Part shown: positions 45,640-58,720 of the stretch, one piece after another
Layout of the letters: each line of letters starts with the position of its first letter
Numbering within the stretch: the first letter of the stretch is position 1
Assembly: GCA_030522415.1 (NCBI GenBank)
Contig: CM060121.1
Span: 2,060,976-2,124,975, forward strand
DNA length: 64,000 bases
Source of the DNA: Channallabes apus
Lineage: Eukaryota > Chordata > Actinopteri > Siluriformes > Clariidae
Reading direction: 5' to 3'
Notes under the pieces: model-generated
What the model saw: only the letters and a program-made list of their open reading frames with translations
Database searches by the model: none
Told to the model about the DNA's origin: nothing
Position numbers and translations under genes: made by a program

Positions 45640-46990
45640 ACGATGTCCATGCTCACACTTCTAGCACTTACAGCCACGTTCTAACACTCTCCAACCACAG
45701 ATGATGGCACTGGAATGATCTTCAGTGCCACTCCTTTCCATCTCACTCCCCCTGAAGACTCTTTTCTTTTCAAGGAGCTTCTCACAGTCATGCTAAGATG
45801 TGGCTCCATCAGTTGCTGTTGATTAAGCAGCAATCCTTGCCGTCACTGGGGTAACGAGTTCCTGTGCCATGTTCTTCTGCCACTCTTTTATATGCCTGTG
45901 GATGTTCTTCCTCCAGGAGACCTTATACAGTATGTCGGTGTTGACTGGCAAGAAGAAGTTCCTCAGTGGGATCACAGGAATTAGACATTACCACGGCAGC
46001 CTTGGTGGACTGCCATACAGAAAGAATGCAAAGACATCCTCATTTTGAGCCAGCTTTAATTAATTTTTCAATTAAATTCAAAAGTAGCCCGCTTACTCAG
46101 CGCTTTGTTTGTGAGGAGTTCCTTTTGGTTCAGGCATCTGGTCTGTGGTCTTAGTGTCTTGACAAGCTTGAAAGCTCCCCCTTGAGAATAAGTGGTCCAT
46201 GGAAAATCTTGTAAAAGGGTCTGGGTAAATCCGTGATGACATGATCGTTCTTCTGTTTCCCTTCGTGCCTTGGGAAGACCTGGGAGTTTATAACATTTTA
46301 GGCAGTAGAATTTTATGTCGCACACCTTGACACCATGTTTGTTGGTTTGATAGGGTCACAAAGCTATTCACCTTATTGAATGGAGAGGTAGATGCTATTT
46401 GAGAAGCCATCTTACTTTCCACAGCTTGATGGAGATGCCTTGAAAACCCACTTCTTTTGTTGCCAATAATATCTTAGGGCTGGCAGCTGGAGAATGCCCA
46501 TGGTGACACACAGCCAAATTAAAATTTTCTTTTCTGTCACTCCTCTCTGATCATTCTGGAAAACACCTGAAACAGCAGCACATCATCAGGAAGGCTAAAC
46601 TTTACCCCTGGCTTGCAGCGAACACCGGCTCTTACAACGTGGGTGATCCGGTTATCTTGGAATACAGAAAGCTCTCCGAAATCCTCCCTCTCCTTCCCAA
46701 ACATGTCTATCACCCACTGAGCCTTGGCGAGCTGGTCAGAAGGCACGTCATAGTCTGTGTCTGAATCCTGTACGTCAGTGTTATTTTTGTCCAAGCTACT
46801 GCTGGAGTCTGCATCACTGTCGTTCCACTTATTAAGATATAAAAAAAATATTCCCCATTAAAAAAATATGTGGATATAAAAATAAAACATAATGCCACCA
46901 TGACATCATGGGCTATTATTATTGAGAGCTGACCCAGAAGCACCATTTTCCCAGAAGTTGTGAAAGACGTCATAAAGGTCATGAGCATTT
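45640..46990 (-). other. Unrecognised minus-strand coding-like remnant
   Basis: Several short minus-strand frames look like decayed coding sequence. The clearest runs from about 46820 down to 46540: an acidic start rich in Asp and Ser (DKNNTDVQDSDTDYDVPSD), then LAKAQWVIDMFGKEREDFGE and ITHVVRAGVRCKPGVKF, ending MIREE-stop. Another at 46325-46068 contains KTLRPQTRCLNQKELLTNKA. An acidic N-terminus followed by a basic region would suit a transposon protein, but I do not recognise the family and cannot exclude chance. Confidence 0.35.
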
Positions 46991-47603
46991 AAATTCTAAA
47001 TGTGTGGGTTTGTTTCTTCTAAGTTAAAAATGTACAGAACAGTCCATTCTTTTTCAAAAATATCTCACGTACTGTCTTTTTTTTGGGGGTGGGGGTGGGG
47101 GGGGGGAGATAATGACAGCTTGCTTAAAAGCACATTTGCGTAAATGTTAGTCGTTATTACAAAAGCTGGCGTCTGCGATCCCCGCTGAACACCAGCGTCA
47201 CGTTTCATAAACATCTGTCGTGGCCACGTTCATTAAAAACGACGAAGTAGATCCGACGCAAACAGAGAACACACAAAGAGGAGTGATTAGCCTCGGCGTG
47301 CTACTGGATTCAGCTCTCTGTTTTCATAAGCGTCTGTGTGTCAGGCGAGCACAGCGGACGGCTAATTGATCGGGATTCGCTTTCAGACACCTCTTTTGTG
47401 GAACGAATGCACTGTATGGAGTGTAAACGATAGGCCAAAGATGGTGGTGTGATGAAGTGGAGTTGCAGTTATCACCCCGAGTCGGGTGTTTTTTCTGTAG
47501 CAGATCATTGTTTTGTTCCTCAATGCAACACAGCAGCTTGGCAATGACAGTTTTTACTTAAATTATATTTTAGTCATAAAGGTAGAATGAGGTTACTACA
47601 AAT

Positions 47604-48089
47604 TAGGGCTGCACGATATATCGAAAAATTATCGTTATCGCGATAATGGTATACGCAATACGCAGTATACGCAAAGAGTTGCGATAAATGAAATCGAAGA
47701 GTGTATACAGTAGTTACACGTAAATACAAAGTAATGTTTGAAAGTAATTCATATTGTGTTGGCAGGTTTATAGTAACAGCAAACCAGCAGTCAGAATATC
47801 TGCTGAGGGGTTTAAGTCATTCATAGTGTTTTGAAGTCTAAATATTTGCAACTTCCTTGACATATAGTTTCTTTTTAGCCTGAATTAGATTTAATTACAT
47901 CAGACGAATATCTATTACCTGTTTATTTTAGTATCATCATTACATATATAAATGATAAAAAAAAAATAGCCAATAATTATAATAATAAAATGCATTTCTC
48001 TAGGGAAATGTTATATCGCAAGAAATATCGTTATCGCAATATTCAACAACATTGCGTATCGCATATTTTCCTAATATCGTGCAGCTCTA
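47604..48089. mobile_element. hAT MITE with perfect 8-bp target duplication
   Basis: The left end TAGGGCTGCACGATATATCG and the right end AATATCGTGCAGCTCTA are inverted complements with mismatches. CTACAAAT is duplicated exactly at 47596-47603 and 48090-48097. The 486-bp body is A/T-rich with repeated TATCG/CGATA motifs and no coding capacity. It matches the widespread fish hAT MITE that begins TAGGGCTGCACGATA. Confidence 0.93.
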
Positions 48090-49681
48090 CTACAAATTTC
48101 ACTAGTCATACGGCTAATCTGAATTATCCATACAGCTATTTCCAAGGAAAGAAAATATTTTTTTCTTACTAAATAAGCCATATCTTTAAAAGATTTCAAC
48201 TCAGCGGGACTGCAGAAGCTGCATATGAGTCTCAGCTGACCTTTGGGATGCATTTTTGCTTGAAATGAACGTTGTTCAATTTGTCTCTGATTAATTACAT
48301 TGTACTCGTTCCTGGTGACAATCTGTGAACTGGAAGATTTATAACATCCAAGGCCTGTGGTAATGTACATAAAAGCACCTCAATCTAAAAAAAAAAAAAA
48401 AAACTCTTGAGAAGAACCAAACCCTTTGATGTTCTCTGTAACCAGCTCTCATGTTACTGAGAAATCATATTGTTCAGAAGGGTCAGAAAATCAATTACGT
48501 TACATAAAACCCTAGACATTTATGACTTTCCAAGGCTGACATTACTCTCTAAAACCCCCACGATGCCCAAGTATGCCATAAACACGCAATCACGTGTTAC
48601 TAATTCACGATCACTCGCATGGCAGCGCCGTAATTACACCTCGCCCGCGAGTCGTATAATCTATTACAACTTAAAGCGCTCTGCAGGCCAATATTGCACC
48701 CTTGACTTCACTCGACGACTTCTTTTAACCTGCACCCGAAGCCCCCGGTCTGAAAATAGCACTTAATCATAGCTTTCGTGACGGCAGATATGATTGCAGT
48801 CCGTGGACTCCGAATGCCGGCTTGAACCTGGACTTAATCAAAAACGGAGTTTGCTTTTGGAATTTCATTATTGACGAAACTGCAGCATGGAGACACGCTG
48901 ACCTCAGACCCTGTAGGCTCCAGCGCCGAAATAAATATTTATCTATGCGTCCTCAGGCGTATGGAAGACTCGGCTCGGGATGACGAGGAGCGCCGGAGTC
49001 GAGAGGTGTGACAGCTGAGCAAATAGACATAGACGTGTTTTTTTTTTAATCTGTCTCTTTTGTTTTTTTTTCACAGCGACACTTATAAACTTCGACAGAA
49101 AGACAGACAGACACACATGGATGAGCACGCACAAACACACATATAGAGACAGTCTGCACTAAAGATGCTGGAGTGCCCCGAGGACTGGCTTGGAGTGGCC
49201 AATCAGTTGTTGTCTGTGTGAAATGGATTGGTCTGGCATCTAGCTGGGTTGATGGCAGCCGCTACAAACCATGTGTCTCTGCCACCTGGACAAGCACTGC
49301 ATTTCTGACATCCAACTGCTTTCCTACAGGCAAACGAGAGAGAGAGAGGGACAGAGAGGGTGCGATGATTTTTAAAAAAGTGTCTTCGTCAGCTCGTCCT
49401 AATTTTATCTAATGCGGTTTAACAAAATAATGGTTTAAACCACAGCGCTCTTGAATTCTGGATTCTTATTGGTCAGAATAGTGTGAACATATATCTTTTG
49501 AAAGTGACTTTGAATTTTCTACAGTTTTTACTGGAATCTCGTTGTTAGCTCACTTTCGCTAGTTACTTTAGGGAGTCATTAGCAATTACGTTTATAAAGT
49601 CTTAGAATATATAAGTATATAATTTTGCTCAGAAATACAGGTAGACTACAGTAGCTCAATTTTTAGATGACTAGCCTTACC

Positions 49682-49978
49682 AGTGCACAAAGCGAGGACT
49701 ATGAAGACACAGTTTGCTGAGTTTGAGTGGCCCGAACTCAGGGCCCTGACCTCAAACCCATCGAGCACCTTTGGGATGAACTGGAATGGAGAATGAGAGC
49801 CAGGCCTTCTCTTCCAACATCAGAGCCTGACCTCATACAATAAGTGCTCTACAGAATGAATAGGCAGGAATTCACACAGAAACACTCCAAAATATTGTGG
49901 ACCGCCGTCCAAGAAGAGTGAAAACTGTTATAGCTGCAAAAGGAAAGAGGGACCAACTCCGTATTGAAGTGTATGTAC
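49682..49978 (+). pseudogene. Tc1-like transposase C-terminal fragment
   Basis: A noncontiguous reading gives a TWP-type block, then PDLKPIEHLWDELEWRMRAR with the catalytic Glu and PSLPTSEPDL, and downstream a stretch comparable to the C-terminal helices. It starts abruptly at about 49682 and ends near 49978 without the inverted repeat. Frame breaks are present. Confidence 0.82.
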
Positions 49979-50825
49979 TTAGGTACCTGTACTGATTTGC
50001 CCAAATACTTAGCATTTTAGCATTAGCTGTGAACAAAAACAATAGTATCCACAGTAAAAACAACAATTCATCGACATCTCCATCTTCTGCTGTGTGGAGA
50101 TGTTGGTCACAAGAAGTACAAGAAACACCTGCGACACGTGAAAAACACGCGACAAAAACCTTGTTGTGTACATCATGGACGTTCTGCAACATTACTTATA
50201 GCTAAGAAAGTGTGTGTGTGTGTGTGTGGGTGTGTGGGTGTGATCGATAAAATCTGTAAGTGTTGGCAACATGAGATATCATAAGAGGAATAACACACCA
50301 CAGGGCATGCTGTTATGGGAAAATAATCAGCGTTTCACCTTCGAATGAGCTACTGCTTGTTGTTTTTACACTAAATCCATGAAATGAACAAACACACAGA
50401 TCAGCTCCATAGCAATGCAAAGCGACTAAGCAGTAATCACTACTTAGATGTGAAACAGAATATAAATATCTTGGCGAAAGGCCAGCTCTATAACATACGA
50501 AGCTAAAGGCAGCAGCAGAGCCAAGTCCCGTTTCAGAGGCCTGGAGGAGGCGGCGAGAAGAAAGACAAGGAGCTGATCATACTGCATTTATTACAAAATG
50601 TTCTATTTTCATACAAGACTCTCTGGAAGTGCAAAACCCTACAGGAACAGAACCGCAAGATGTAAATAAACCGCCACGCTCGCTTATTATGGATTGGCTG
50701 AGTTTTGCGGGTCGTGTGAGATTCCTGGAAAACTTCAGCTCAAAATTTTTGCTCAGCAGTAAACATTCAAGATATTTTTTCATAGCGTGTAGAAAATTAC
50801 AGCTTATATGACATTACATTCTCAG

Positions 50826-52045
50826 GAACACTATCAGGGTAGCTCATTTAGTGCAAGCAGTGAGTCTGCAAATATTTAAAAAGTCTTGCCAGAAAGCGTT
50901 TAGCTTAGGTTAGCTTATTTAACTAGCCGGTTAGCATGCGCAGTGGAGGTTATAAACATTTAAACATAATTAAACGAAATTTATTATAAATCAAAACTCA
51001 GATCAAAAAGGAGTAAGTATTATGAACACTTAAAATGTCCAGTTACAGTAGCTCATTATAGCTAGCTGGTCATCATTACCAATTACAAGGTTAGCTTGTT
51101 TAGTTAGATTGTTAGCATTAGAAGATTTTCAACATACAGTATTTCAAGTGATTTTCAAGTCATGTAAGCTTTTGTCATTTCAACCATATACAGTTCAGAA
51201 CACAGTGAAATTAACAATACTAGCTAAGACAAAACCTAATTAGCTGACGAGCTAGTGATTTACAAGTAATCTTAAACAGCCCAAATATTTTTTTCAGATT
51301 AGATTTGTCAACTATTTAGTGTTAACACTACAAGATTTAATGTTTTAATAATGCATGACTAAATTTCTCCCAGATTTCCTGTCAGGTTAGCTTATCAGGT
51401 TAACATTAGCTGTGAACATTATAATAAATCCTCTCAGGATAGCTCATGTTAGCATGAGGAATACAGCATAACCCTGAAATCTCAGAATTGTCTTAGGTTT
51501 GCTTATTTAATTTATGGTCAGCAGTGAAAATTAAATAAATGCTTGAAAGTTTCTAAGAAACCCTGTCAGATTAGCTTAGCTATCTGGTTAGCATTAGCAG
51601 TGGCGATTATGTATATTTAAGAAAGTGGTTTGTCAAATTAGTTCCTAGCTAGTGTAGCTACTGCTACTGTACATTTACCAATATAATCTCATAATGTCAT
51701 AAATACTGTCAGGTATTTTAGTAAGTGTCAAGAGTGAAGAAAAAACAGTTCATAAAACAGGACCGATTTGAGTGAATTAATTAGAAATCCAAAAATTCAA
51801 AAAGTTCTGCTAGGTAGCTGGCTAGCAGGAGCAAGTGATGGCAATGAACATTTAAAATATTTTAAAAGAAGGATTTAACATGTCAAACATCCTGTCAGAT
51901 TAGCTTGTGTTAGCTGACTAACATGAATGTCTCTCAAAAATCAGGTTAGCTAATTTAGCTAATGAAGAGTTTGGATATACTGTAAGAATTTTGTCAGAAG
52001 TTCCAAACATTAGTTAGCTACAGTAGTCTAGCAAATTCCACACAG
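50826..52045. repeat. Degenerate TTAGC/CCTGTCAG repeat array (1.2 kb)
   Basis: Recurring modules include CCTGTCAGGTTAGCTTA (about 51385), CCTGTCAGATTAGCTTAGC (51565), CCTGTCAGATTAGCTTG (51893), CTAGCCGGTTAGCAT and ATAAACATTTAAA. Spacing varies. Related arrays are at 14840-15245 and 19555-19995, with single modules near 34605, 36320 and 39090. Confidence 0.65.
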
Positions 52046-53499
52046 CTTTAAATATTAGCCGTATCCCAGAACACGCTCTTCCTGATGCTACGATTTTAGC
52101 ATTTTTTTTATACAATGTTTAAAACACTATTGTGAAATCTATATTCCATTAAACGTTGTATCTCTACTAGACACGCTAGAGCGGCGGTGATGTTGAACCG
52201 TGTACTAAATTATTTGATTTAAAGCCTCTGTTGCATGAAGACGGTTCTCCCAGGATGGTTAGCACATGACGCTTGAGCGACGCTCCCTGCGGTGTAATTA
52301 TCGCTGTCAGCGTGAAGCGTCCACCTCAGCAAACAACCTGAGCAAGGGGGCTAAGCTGCCTCATGCAGGCGTGATGTAAAAATATATAAGAATTCTCAGC
52401 ATGGGTGAGCCACCGAATAGGAGGATTAGTTGTTAAACCAAGGAAGAGGAACACGGAGGGACAGCTGGGTCTGACAGAGGCATTACTACTGTATGAGATG
52501 AGGAAACAAAATAATTGGCATAAAAATACTTTATGTATCTCCAGTGGCTCCTCAGCAGTGTTGTTTAACAATGTTTAGAATTGTTTAGCATACAGTACAT
52601 CTTGGGCTTAGTTTGAGACTGGAGGTGGGAAGATCATGTACTGTAAAAAATAATTAACAAACCTATTTTGGATCAAAGACATTATATAAAAGCAACATGC
52701 AAAATTTGAGTTGGTAAAGCCTGTGATCATAGCAGTTGTATTGTTAATAGTTATGCTACTATGTAAGTTTGCTAGCTAACAAAGTGGTTCAGGATGGTGT
52801 TTGTAGAGTTTTTCTTATCTCCTTCACTGTAATGGGAACTTTGCTTAAAAAAAAATAAATAAATAAAATGCTACAATTTTATACGCACGTGTTAACACCC
52901 TGTTCAAACCAATTTCAGTTTGGAAAAATATTTCGTTTCAACCTTTTATGAAAGGTTTTCACAGGATGCCACAAGTCGTAAGATCAATTCCACTTAAAGG
53001 GAATCGGTTCAATCTGTGAAGCATCCATAGAGGAAAGGAAAATGGATGTATTTGACATGTAATGAATTCGCACAAGGCTGAATCTTCTCCCTCATTCAAT
53101 TCTAATCCCTGTCTTTTGCACAATCTGTTTCCCTCGACCTAGCCTGAATGGCTGCATGGCAAATCGCTTGTGTTGTGCAATTTAGTTTCGCCCCCTAGGA
53201 ACCTTCAGATGGGGTCAACTGCGTCCATCTTGCCTCAGATCTGAGCGGCTGTTTGATATTCCGCCATAAATCTGAGCATCGCTGATAGATTTTGATACAA
53301 TTGTCAGATGCAGTAATGGAAGCCCTCTCGAGCTAATCCCTCTGTCTCCTTGACCTTGCTGAGACCCGCACTGAGTTGGTCTAAGCGTTAAGTCATAGAC
53401 TATGCTAGGAAGACTTAAACTGCTTTGCCGCTCACATTATTCCCCCTTTACCAAACAGGCAGGGAACAGAGAAGCCAGAGTGAACTGCTGTCACCTCGG

Positions 53500-55310
53500 A
53501 AAACTGCTCTCATTTTTCATTCCAGCATGTGTTCCTCTTCAATTTGGCCCCCGCACAAACACGGCCCGAATTCTTTGGCGCTACTTTCTTTTGCTGCTCC
53601 CTTCAGTAATCATTTAAAATGTCAAGCTGCTCGCTAGAACCTTGTTCATGTCGATGGTGGGCGTCTGAATTGTCTTCGAAAGATTGTTCCTTTTTAATTT
53701 GGCCCGGTCCAAAATTGGTCTGAGGTTCTTTCTTTTGTTGCTCTCTTCATATTTCTGAGTCAGGGTTCATTAAACATCACTCGCTATAACTGCTCGCAAA
53801 AAAAAAAAAAAAAAAAAAACACACATGTCCATGTCATGGTGGGCTTTTTAGATTTATTTAAATGGCGTGCGCTCGATTTTCTGCTGCGTCTCTTTTTAAT
53901 TTGGCTCGGCTTAAAATTGGCCTGAGCTCCTTCATTTTGCTTCGCTCTTCTTATCGCTCAGTCAGGGTTCATTAGGATGTCTGGGCATCACTCTAGCTGC
54001 GCCATGGCAACGTGTCAGTGGCATTGTGCATATTTAAACGGGTGAGTACATGTTGTTTAGGCTGATTATATTAAACTTTTCAATTTAGCCCGAAATTTGG
54101 CCTGAAATCGATTTCAATAGGCTTTATTCTGTTTCCGTTTTTGAATCAGAGCTCATTAAAATGTTAGAGAATCTCTCCAGCTGCTCAGTAGAACCTTAAA
54201 GGATTTGCCTTGCTTGGGTTTGTTTGTTCCTCATGCTCATGATTTTTCCTGTAATTTACCTCAAAATTGGCCCGGCTACTTAATTTTGCCACTCTCCATA
54301 TCTCTCAGTCAGCATTCGTTTACATGTCGTGGCATCATTAATGAAGCTCTATAGATGCCAGTGTGGTGATGTAAATCAGTTAGAGTGCAGCTTTTGTTCC
54401 CGCTGTCGATGACTGACTTATTTGGTGCTTAAATTCATCAGAAGGCTCATCCTGTTTGGGATGATTATTGATTTTCTGCTAATTTGGCCCAAAATGATCC
54501 CAAGCTCCATTATTTCGCTGAGGATGAAGATGTCATGACTTGGAACTTTGTCTGTGGCATTGTGGGTATTCGTCACAACCTGTTAGATGACGTGTCTTGT
54601 TTTGGTTTGGATTATACTCCTAGAAATGCTTGAGTAAGTGATTTTTCACCCTCCTGTTTTTCCTTTTTAATTCAGCCTGGCCCAAAATGTATTTCACTAC
54701 CCCCTTATAACTCTCAATCAGAGCTCATTAAAATGTTGTAGGATCCCTGGAGCTGCACTGTGGCACCTTGTGGGTGTTTGAATACATTATGCTTGTCTTG
54801 TTTGAATCGAATTGATGCTTCTTTCTTTTGCTTCTCCTTTCCGTGTAGCTGAATGTTCTGGGAGCAGTCACGCTGTTGCGTGCCACCTTGTCGATCACAT
54901 GGTGGTGGGCGTGAACAGGAAGAAAGCTCGCCAGTTATGCATCAGGAAGCAGCATTTTAATTGTGCACTCCTGTAGTCGTGGGCAATTTAGCCCTGACTG
55001 AAAGTTCTTTCACCATTTTTTGTCACATTTCTCAGATAGAGATCATTACAATGTCATGGAATTGCCACAAGATGCTGATTAGATGGTGAATCTGATGGAC
55101 GTGTTTTGGTGTGGTGGCCCTTCTTCAGGAAGTAGCAGAATTTGATGCTTTGAATTTTTCACTCCTATTCAAATCGAAAAGCTTGAGTTCTTCCCTCATG
55201 CCTCCCGGTCAGGAATAATTATATAATTTCATGGCATCACTCGAGCTGTTTGAAGACACCTTATGGACGCCATGGTCCGCATTATACACCTGAGAGAAAA
55301 CTTGACTTGT
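53500..55310. repeat. Ancient tandem array, ~140-205 bp period, about 10 units
   Basis: A composite unit recurs in order: AATTTGGCCC, AAAATTGGCCTGAGCTCC, a TTTTGCTTC/CTCTTC segment, TATCTCTCAGTCAGGGTTCA, TTAAAATGTC, GGCATCACTCGAGCTGCTC and a TAGAACCTT/GGCACCTT segment. ATTAAAATGT-type anchors lie near 53608, 53768, 53968, 54151, 54315, 54528, 54725, 54865, 55042 and 55222. Unit identity is low, so the array is old. A further unit is at 56805-56880. Confidence 0.7.
53797..53819. repeat. Poly(A) tract
   Basis: A run of about 22-23 A inside one unit of the tandem array. Confidence 0.95.
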
Positions 55311-55734
55311 TTGGCAGAATCAAATTGGCATTCACAGGCTTTCTTTAAAATGTCTGCACCGTTCAAATGTTTAACTGGGGCTAAGAGTCATTCACTTTAT
55401 CACAAGTCCTGGTTTGACTCGAAAGCCTGTCGTAAAATGCACCTCAGATGTGTTCATTTAAATGACCTTTGTGATGGAATTTTTTCCTAGTAAAAAAATA
55501 CAGTATATACTATACACATTTTCTGAGATTGTGGATTTGGGGTTAATTGGGGTCAATTATGACAAATCACTGCTTGAACTATCTTGCTTTGCATGTAATG
55601 AGTCTATCTCATATACTGTAGTTTTACCTTTTAAGTTGCATTACTGAAATAAATGAATTTTTGCACGATATAAAATTTTTTCACAATTTAGAAAAGTTTC
55701 ACCTAATAGTGCAGTGAAAAATTTTAATATTACA

Positions 55735-56710
55735 CAGAGGTTGCCTAAATCATGAATGAACTGTGATTAGTCACCTTATTTTGAAAGCTGAGTTAAATTC
55801 TACTCGCCACACCCAGGCCTGATTACAGTACCTGTCGAATCAAGAAATCACTTAAATAGAATCTGTCTGACAAAGTGAAGCACACTAAAGACGATAGAAA
55901 ATAGTTCAATAAATCAGAGTAATTGTCATGTATCTCTAAGATACTAAGGTGAGTTCTAAGGTGAAAGCCACTACTGACCAAAAAGAAAACAAAGGCTCGT
56001 CTCATGTTTGCCACAAAACATCTTGATTATCCTTAAGGCTTTTGGGCAAATATTCTGTGGACTTTTTAGAATGAATGTCCTGTTTCATCTGGCGTATTGT
56101 ATATAGCTATCACATCACTTACTAACAAGAACATCATATCAACAGTCACACATGGTGGTGGTGGTCGTAGTGTTATTGTTGGAGGCTGGACGACTTGCCA
56201 TAATTGATGGTACCATGAAACTAGGAAATCCTGAAAGAGAATGTCTGACCATCAGTTTGTGACCTCAAGCTCAAGTGCACTTGGTTTATGCAATATATTG
56301 AAATTTTGGAGTGGTCAAAAGTCCGGACTTAAATCAGATCAAGATCCTTAAATAGGCTGTTGATGCTCAAAAACCTTCCAATGTGGCTGCAAAGAAGAGT
56401 GGGCCAAAATTCCTTCACAGTGAGGTGAAAGACTTATTGCCAGTTATCGCAAATGCTTGATTGCAAGGGTGGCACAACCAGTTATTAGGTTTAGGGGGAA
56501 ATTATTTTCACATACAGTAGGGTCAGCCAGGTTTGGACAACTTTTTTCCCTTATTAAATGAAATCATCATGTAAAAACTGCATCTTGAATTTACTCGGGT
56601 TATCTTTGTGTAACATTAAAATTAGTTTGATGATCAGAATGAGTTAAGGTCGACAAATATGCAAAATAAATTATAAATTAGGAAGCGGTATGGACTTTTT
56701 CACTGCTCTG
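55735..56710 (+). mobile_element. Decayed Tc1-like element (no open transposase)
   Basis: Recognisable at the nucleotide level as a common fish Tc1 family. Markers are TGCCTAAATCATGAATGAAC, GCCACACCCAGGCCTGATTA, GAATCAAGAAATCACTTAAA, AAAGGCTCGTCTCATGTTTG, GAGTGGGCCAAAATTCCTTC and GCACAACCAGTTATTAGGTT. The right end is TTTTTCACTGCTCTG before TA. Many indels and stops remove all coding capacity. The left terminus is not clear. It lies between units of the ~180-bp array. Confidence 0.85.
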
Positions 56711-56799
56711 TATATATAGAAACTAAGTGTAAAAAAAAAAAGTTGGAAGAGATTTCAGTAAAAAGCGTTAATTTCCCCTGTGTATAGAGACTTTTGGGA

Positions 56800-56885
56800 C
56801 GCCCTGCAGTTCAGTTCGGCTTCATTAAGATGTTATGCCATCATTCGAGCCGCTCCTTGGCACCTCATCGATAATACAGTTTCCA
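56800..56885. repeat. Isolated unit of the ~180-bp array
   Basis: GGCTTCATTAAGATGTTATG followed by CATCATTCGAGCCGCTCC and TTGGCACCTCATCGAT repeats the core order of the array at 53500-55310, on the far side of the Tc1 copy. Confidence 0.6.
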
Positions 56886-58414
56886 CTTATTGTAGATCCA
56901 TGTGAAGCCTCTTCTTCCGTGCGTCATTTATGCTGACTGGGGAAGCTGCTGAGACAGAGATTTGATTCAATAGACGACAAAAACGCTAGCGTGATATGAG
57001 GCTGCAAAATGGTATCAGTTATCAGCAGGGATGTTGGCGCAGCAGTGAGGTTCAGTTTAATTAGAGGGAGGGGGCTGTAAATCGAGATCCTTCTCTCGGC
57101 ATCGGCCGTCTCGTTGTAGAGGAGGTTTTTTTTCTCCCGTTCTTTTGTTTAATGATGTCATTGGAAACTTGTGTTGCAGAGATAAACGACCGGCATCATG
57201 GTTTAAAATCTAAATATTTCTTACATAAAAGAGCCATTTTTACCGAGCTTGGATTGAAGCTTGTGATCGAAACTATGAAAAGGAAACAGAAGCTAATACC
57301 TAGTAATACTCAACAGGGGGTCCATCAGTAGAGCAATAAGGAATACTAATTCAGTGCCATACGCAGGATGCAGAACACACAATCCAGGTCCAGAAGCACT
57401 AATAGAGGCAGTCGATATTAGTATAATAGCTTCTCCCACAGTGCACTGCGAGATGGTTCTGTATCGACTAATATGGCTCTCGATTTAATAAGGAAAAAGC
57501 CATATAATAGATGCAGCCTTCTGGGAACGGATCGATATGGACTCCATATGAATTTATGAGAGCTCACTCTCTACATGCTGTCCAGAGGTGTAGGTGTAAA
57601 GTAAGGCTTGGAAAATAAAGAAAAAGAAAAAAGTTCCCTTTGGTATAGACTCGTACATATTTTTAAACGTAGAGAAGACATGCACAGCATTAGGCGACAA
57701 TAACATTTCCTGCTGTTAGAGGAAAATAATAAACCACAAGATGGTGTGATGAAGTGATGAAGTTACAGGTAGTCATAAAACAGCTTGACATGGAGAGTAT
57801 CATTTCACTTTCAACCCAGCAATTGATCGATGATTACTTTCTTTTTTATTTATTAAAGAACAATGCTTTAAAAAAATCTGTTCATAGTTCCATTTAATGT
57901 TGTGTGTAATGTAGAACAGGCGAGGCTTGGTTCCTTTTAATGGAGCATGTGCACCAGGGTTGATCTGCTGTCCATCTCATGTTCATCTCTGGACTTTCAG
58001 CAAGCTCCTATACTGTATTTGGCTGTGGAATAAAGTGGATTGATAATAACAGTAAAGAATGGATATTTTTCTAATCCATGATATCAAAGCAATGCAGTTT
58101 AAACCCAAATACAAGCTGAGGTCAACCTCAGGTTTAAGGAGTGCAACCACCATCCGGTGCCATGGAGATTGTGATGCGGATCTGCCAGACGCAAAGCTGG
58201 TCAGAGTTGGATCCGGATCATAATGGCTAGCTAATCAAACCTGCTTGCAGGTCTGAAAAAAAAAAAAAACCTTGAAGCCTGAATGATGATATGAATTTGT
58301 GGAGGCTGCAGTTGAACCGTTTGAGGTGGAAGAACTTTGCGAGCTGAGTCAGTCAGGTGATTCAGCACCGATTCGGTCTGCACTTGTTGTTGGATAATTT
58401 TAGTTCATATATTT

Positions 58415-58720
58415 ACACTCAACGCCCACTTTTTATCAGGAACACCTGCTCATTTATACACTCATCCAATCAGCCAGTCATGTGGCAGCAGCACAGTGTA
58501 CAAGAGCTTCAGTTCATCTTCACATCAAACATCAGAATGGAGGAAAAAGTCTGATCTTTAACTGTGACGTGGGTGTTGGTGCTAGACGTGGTGCTTAAGT
58601 CGGTTTGAAACGAGGATTTTCAGGCCGCAGAGCTTACATGGAATGCTACGTGAAACGTAGAAAATCCATTCTGTGAGCGGAGGGTCTGCAGTGTGAGATG
58701 CAGTCTGAGCTGACAGTGAG
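58415..58720 (+). mobile_element. Tc1-like 5' fragment
   Basis: It begins with the terminus CTCAACGCCCACTTTTTATC and AGGAACACCTGCTCATTTAT, continues CCAATCAGCCAGTCATGTGG, and contains a degraded transposase start (CATCAGAATGGAGGAAAAAG) and GGGTGTTGGTGCTAGACG. Only the 5' part is recognisable; the catalytic region is absent. Confidence 0.78.
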
